Assembly (NCBI GenBank): GCA_002371345.1
Contig: DFHY01000094.1
Coordinates: forward strand, 25,142-31,585
Direction of reading: 5' to 3'
Length of the DNA stretch: 6,444 bases
Source: Lachnospiraceae bacterium UBA3711
GTDB taxonomy: Bacteria; Bacillota; Clostridia; Lachnospirales; Lachnospiraceae
Positions 4,896-6,444 of the stretch are shown here, piece after piece (the first letter of the stretch is position 1; the number at the start of each line of letters is the position of its first letter). Below the pieces are notes generated by a model that was given only the letters and a program-made list of their open reading frames with translations, did not search any database and had not been told where the DNA came from. Made by a program: the position numbers and the translations under genes.

Positions 4896-6404
4896 ATGGC
4901 AACAGTGATGATGATCCCGGCAACGGTGAAGAGGAGGCCGGGGAGAGAAACGGAAGAAGTCCCGAAGACCCGTGTGGCGGCATACTGCCGCGTCTCCACA
5001 GATACGGAAGAGCAGGCGACAAGCTACGAGGCACAGATCGGGCACTATACCGATTACATTTCAAAGCATCCGGATTGGGAACTGGCCGGGATCTACGCGG
5101 ATGATGGCATATCCGGTACCAACACCAAAAAGCGTGAAGAGTTCAACCGGCTCATCGAGGATTGCATGGCAGGGCAGGTCGACCTTGTGGTCACGAAGTC
5201 GATCAGTCGGTTTGCTCGAAACACCCTCGAATGCCTCAAGTACATCCGGGAGCTGAAAGACAAGAACATCCCGGTATTCTTCGAGAAGGAGAACATCAAC
5301 TCGATGGATGCCAAAGGCGAGGTGATGCTCACCATCATGGCATCACTCGCTCAGCAGGAAAGTCAGAGCCTTTCCCAGAACGTCCGTCTGGGCATCCAGT
5401 ACCGCTACCAACAGGGAAAAGTTCAGGTGTGCACGAACAGGTTCCTGGGGTATGACAAGGACGAGGAAGGCAACTTGGTGATTAACCCGGAAGAGGCAAA
5501 GGTGGTGAAAAGGATCTACCGGGAGTTTCTTGAGGGCAAAAGCTACTACGCCATTGGGCAGGGGCTGACGGCTGACGGAATCAAAACAGCCGCAGGAAAC
5601 GACTTCTGGCTTGCCAGCACTCTCCGGAAGATCCTTATGAACGAGAAGTACATCGGAGATGCCTTGCTCCAGAAAACAATCACGACGGACTTCCTGACAA
5701 AGAAGCGGGTGAAGAACACCGGCATCGTCCCACAGTACTACGTGGAAAACAGCCACGAGGCCATCATCCCGCGCCACCTGTTCATGTTGGTGCAGGAAGA
5801 GATCGTGCGCCGGGCAAGGATCAGCACCGGAACGGGGCGGCGGAGCGTCTACAGCGGAAAGTACGCCTTGTCAAGCATTGTGTACTGCGCACATTGCGGT
5901 GACGTCTACCAGCGTACGCAATGGCTCCTGAAAGGCGAGCGCGTCCCGGTATGGCGGTGCGTCAGCAGGCTCCTGCACCATAAGCTGGGAACCGACTGCC
6001 CGTCACGGACAATCTACGAGAAAGATCTCCATGCTGCGGTGGTGCAAGCGGTCAACCAGCTCATCGGGCAGAAGGAGGATTTTCTTCCTGCCTTTAAGGC
6101 AAATGTCGAGAAAATTGTCGGGTGCAGCAACAGCGTAAAGATCGCAGCCTTGGACGAGAAGATGCTCGGAATCCAGAAGGAACTGCTGAAGAAGGCGGGA
6201 GCCAAACAGGACTACGACGACCTCACCGACCAGATCGATGCCATCCGGGAAGAGAAACAACGGTTGCTCTTGGAGGATGCCGAGAAGGAAGGCGTCAGGC
6301 AGCAGATGAAGGTGATCGAGGATTTCCTGGACGGGCAGCAGGAGGCGGTCGAGGAGTACGATGAGGCTCTGGGCAGGAAACTGATCGAGAAGATCACGGT
6401 CTAA
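4896..6404 (+). CDS. Large serine recombinase 2, probably truncated by a late nonsense codon
   Basis: A 502-aa paralogue of the first recombinase with the same reaction and domain order but clearly different sequence. The catalytic domain is at about 25-165: YCRVS gives S34 and R32, and SRFARN is at 104-109. The recombinase domain is at about 175-290, with RFLGYDKD at 182-189 in place of the PYGYD form and NEKYIGD at 249-255. The zinc ribbon has C331, C334, C355 and C368. A Glu/Lys-rich coiled coil runs over about 415-480. The protein stops after KITV, where the paralogue continues YSQTEVTFHLKCGL. Beyond the TAA the same frame reads DDHLAFEFKSGLE, so the natural end lies past the window and the stop looks like a single-base change of a Tyr codon. 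The lost tail is short, and the enzyme may keep some activity. It is the last gene of the tightly coupled cassette. A pair of different large serine recombinases recalls CcrA/CcrB of staphylococcal cassettes, but I see no specific identity with them. Confidence 0.93.
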   Translation: MATVMMIPATVKRRPGRETEEVPKTRVAAYCRVSTDTEEQATSYEAQIGHYTDYISKHPDWELAGIYADDGISGTNTKKREEFNRLIEDCMAGQVDLVVTKSISRFARNTLECLKYIRELKDKNIPVFFEKENINSMDAKGEVMLTIMASLAQQESQSLSQNVRLGIQYRYQQGKVQVCTNRFLGYDKDEEGNLVINPEEAKVVKRIYREFLEGKSYYAIGQGLTADGIKTAAGNDFWLASTLRKILMNEKYIGDALLQKTITTDFLTKKRVKNTGIVPQYYVENSHEAIIPRHLFMLVQEEIVRRARISTGTGRRSVYSGKYALSSIVYCAHCGDVYQRTQWLLKGERVPVWRCVSRLLHHKLGTDCPSRTIYEKDLHAAVVQAVNQLIGQKEDFLPAFKANVEKIVGCSNSVKIAALDEKMLGIQKELLKKAGAKQDYDDLTDQIDAIREEKQRLLLEDAEKEGVRQQMKVIEDFLDGQQEAVEEYDEALGRKLIEKITV

Positions 6405-6444
6405 GACGACCACCTTGCCTTTGAGTTCAAATCCGGCCTTGAGA
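6405..6444 (+). pseudogene. In-frame remnant of the recombinase 2 C-terminus after the stop
   Basis: Thirteen codons directly after TAA 6402-6404 read DDHLAFEFKSGLE, matching the expected end strand of the family (compare VTFHLKCGL in recombinase 1). The frame is open to the window edge. No new start codon or ribosome binding site precedes it, so it is not a separate gene. Confidence 0.72.

Larger units (their letters stand above)
2259..6444 (+). mobile_element. Partial integrative element or prophage remnant (right side continues beyond the window)
   Basis: An endolysin remnant, a small SHOCT-like gene and three recombinase-family genes in one orientation suggest the lysis-to-integration end of a prophage or related integrative element. 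The left limit is set at the first lysin-derived bases; the XRE and SymE-like genes may or may not belong to it. Neither attachment site was identified. No capsid, tail or conjugation gene is present in the window, so the element type is inferred. Confidence 0.55.

Noticed and set aside
1..6444. CRISPR array, tRNA or rRNA genes, riboswitch
   Set aside because: No regularly spaced identical repeats, cloverleaf-like sequence or recognisable RNA element was found on either strand by eye.

Overview
The window looks like chromosomal DNA of a Clostridia bacterium, most likely Lachnospiraceae (Bacillota), carrying part of an integrated and partly decayed phage-like or integrative element. The pointers are an RlmD-type methyltransferase with a C-terminal extension I associate with Clostridia, AGGAGG-type ribosome binding sites, an SH3-type endolysin tail typical of Lachnospiraceae prophages, and a tandem serine recombinase cassette. 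These are family recognitions from the translated sequence; no database was searched.

Layout. (1) 1-1443 (+) is the 3' part of a 23S rRNA (uracil-5-)-methyltransferase gene whose 5' end lies outside the window. (2) A two-way terminator hairpin (1466-1506) separates it from a convergent small XRE-type regulator gene (1483-1719, -). (3) The divergent intergenic region 1720-1936 holds a 36-bp imperfect tandem repeat in the regulator's leader, a candidate promoter in each direction, and three copies of an 18-bp palindromic operator over the promoter of the next gene. (4) 1937-2224 (+) encodes a SymE-like SpoVT/AbrB-fold protein with its own terminator. (5) 2225-2560 has no intact gene. It holds the frameshifted last ~60 codons of a phage endolysin SH3 domain and that gene's strong terminator. 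(6) 2567-2782 (+) is a small SHOCT-like protein gene. (7) 2911-6404 (+) is a tightly packed three-gene recombinase cassette: a large serine recombinase, a 140-aa protein with the recombinase DNA-binding domain but no catalytic domain, and a second large serine recombinase.

How the parts fit. The recombinase genes are joined by junctions of 1 bp each (stop, one base, ATG). Each downstream ribosome binding site lies inside the upstream gene, so translation is probably coupled. The two full-length recombinases keep the catalytic serine and arginines and a four-cysteine zinc ribbon. They would drive integration or excision, and the middle protein would be an accessory DNA binder. The endolysin remnant followed by a SHOCT-like gene and the recombinases suggests the integration end of a prophage whose late genes were deleted. 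The XRE/SymE-like pair looks like a regulated accessory or addiction-type module beside it.

Most notable: the last recombinase ends at a TAA where its paralogue has TAC, in an otherwise identical 12-nt stretch, and family-like sequence continues in frame to the window edge, so it is probably a nonsense-truncated allele. Also notable are the catalytic-domain-less middle recombinase and the triple operator.
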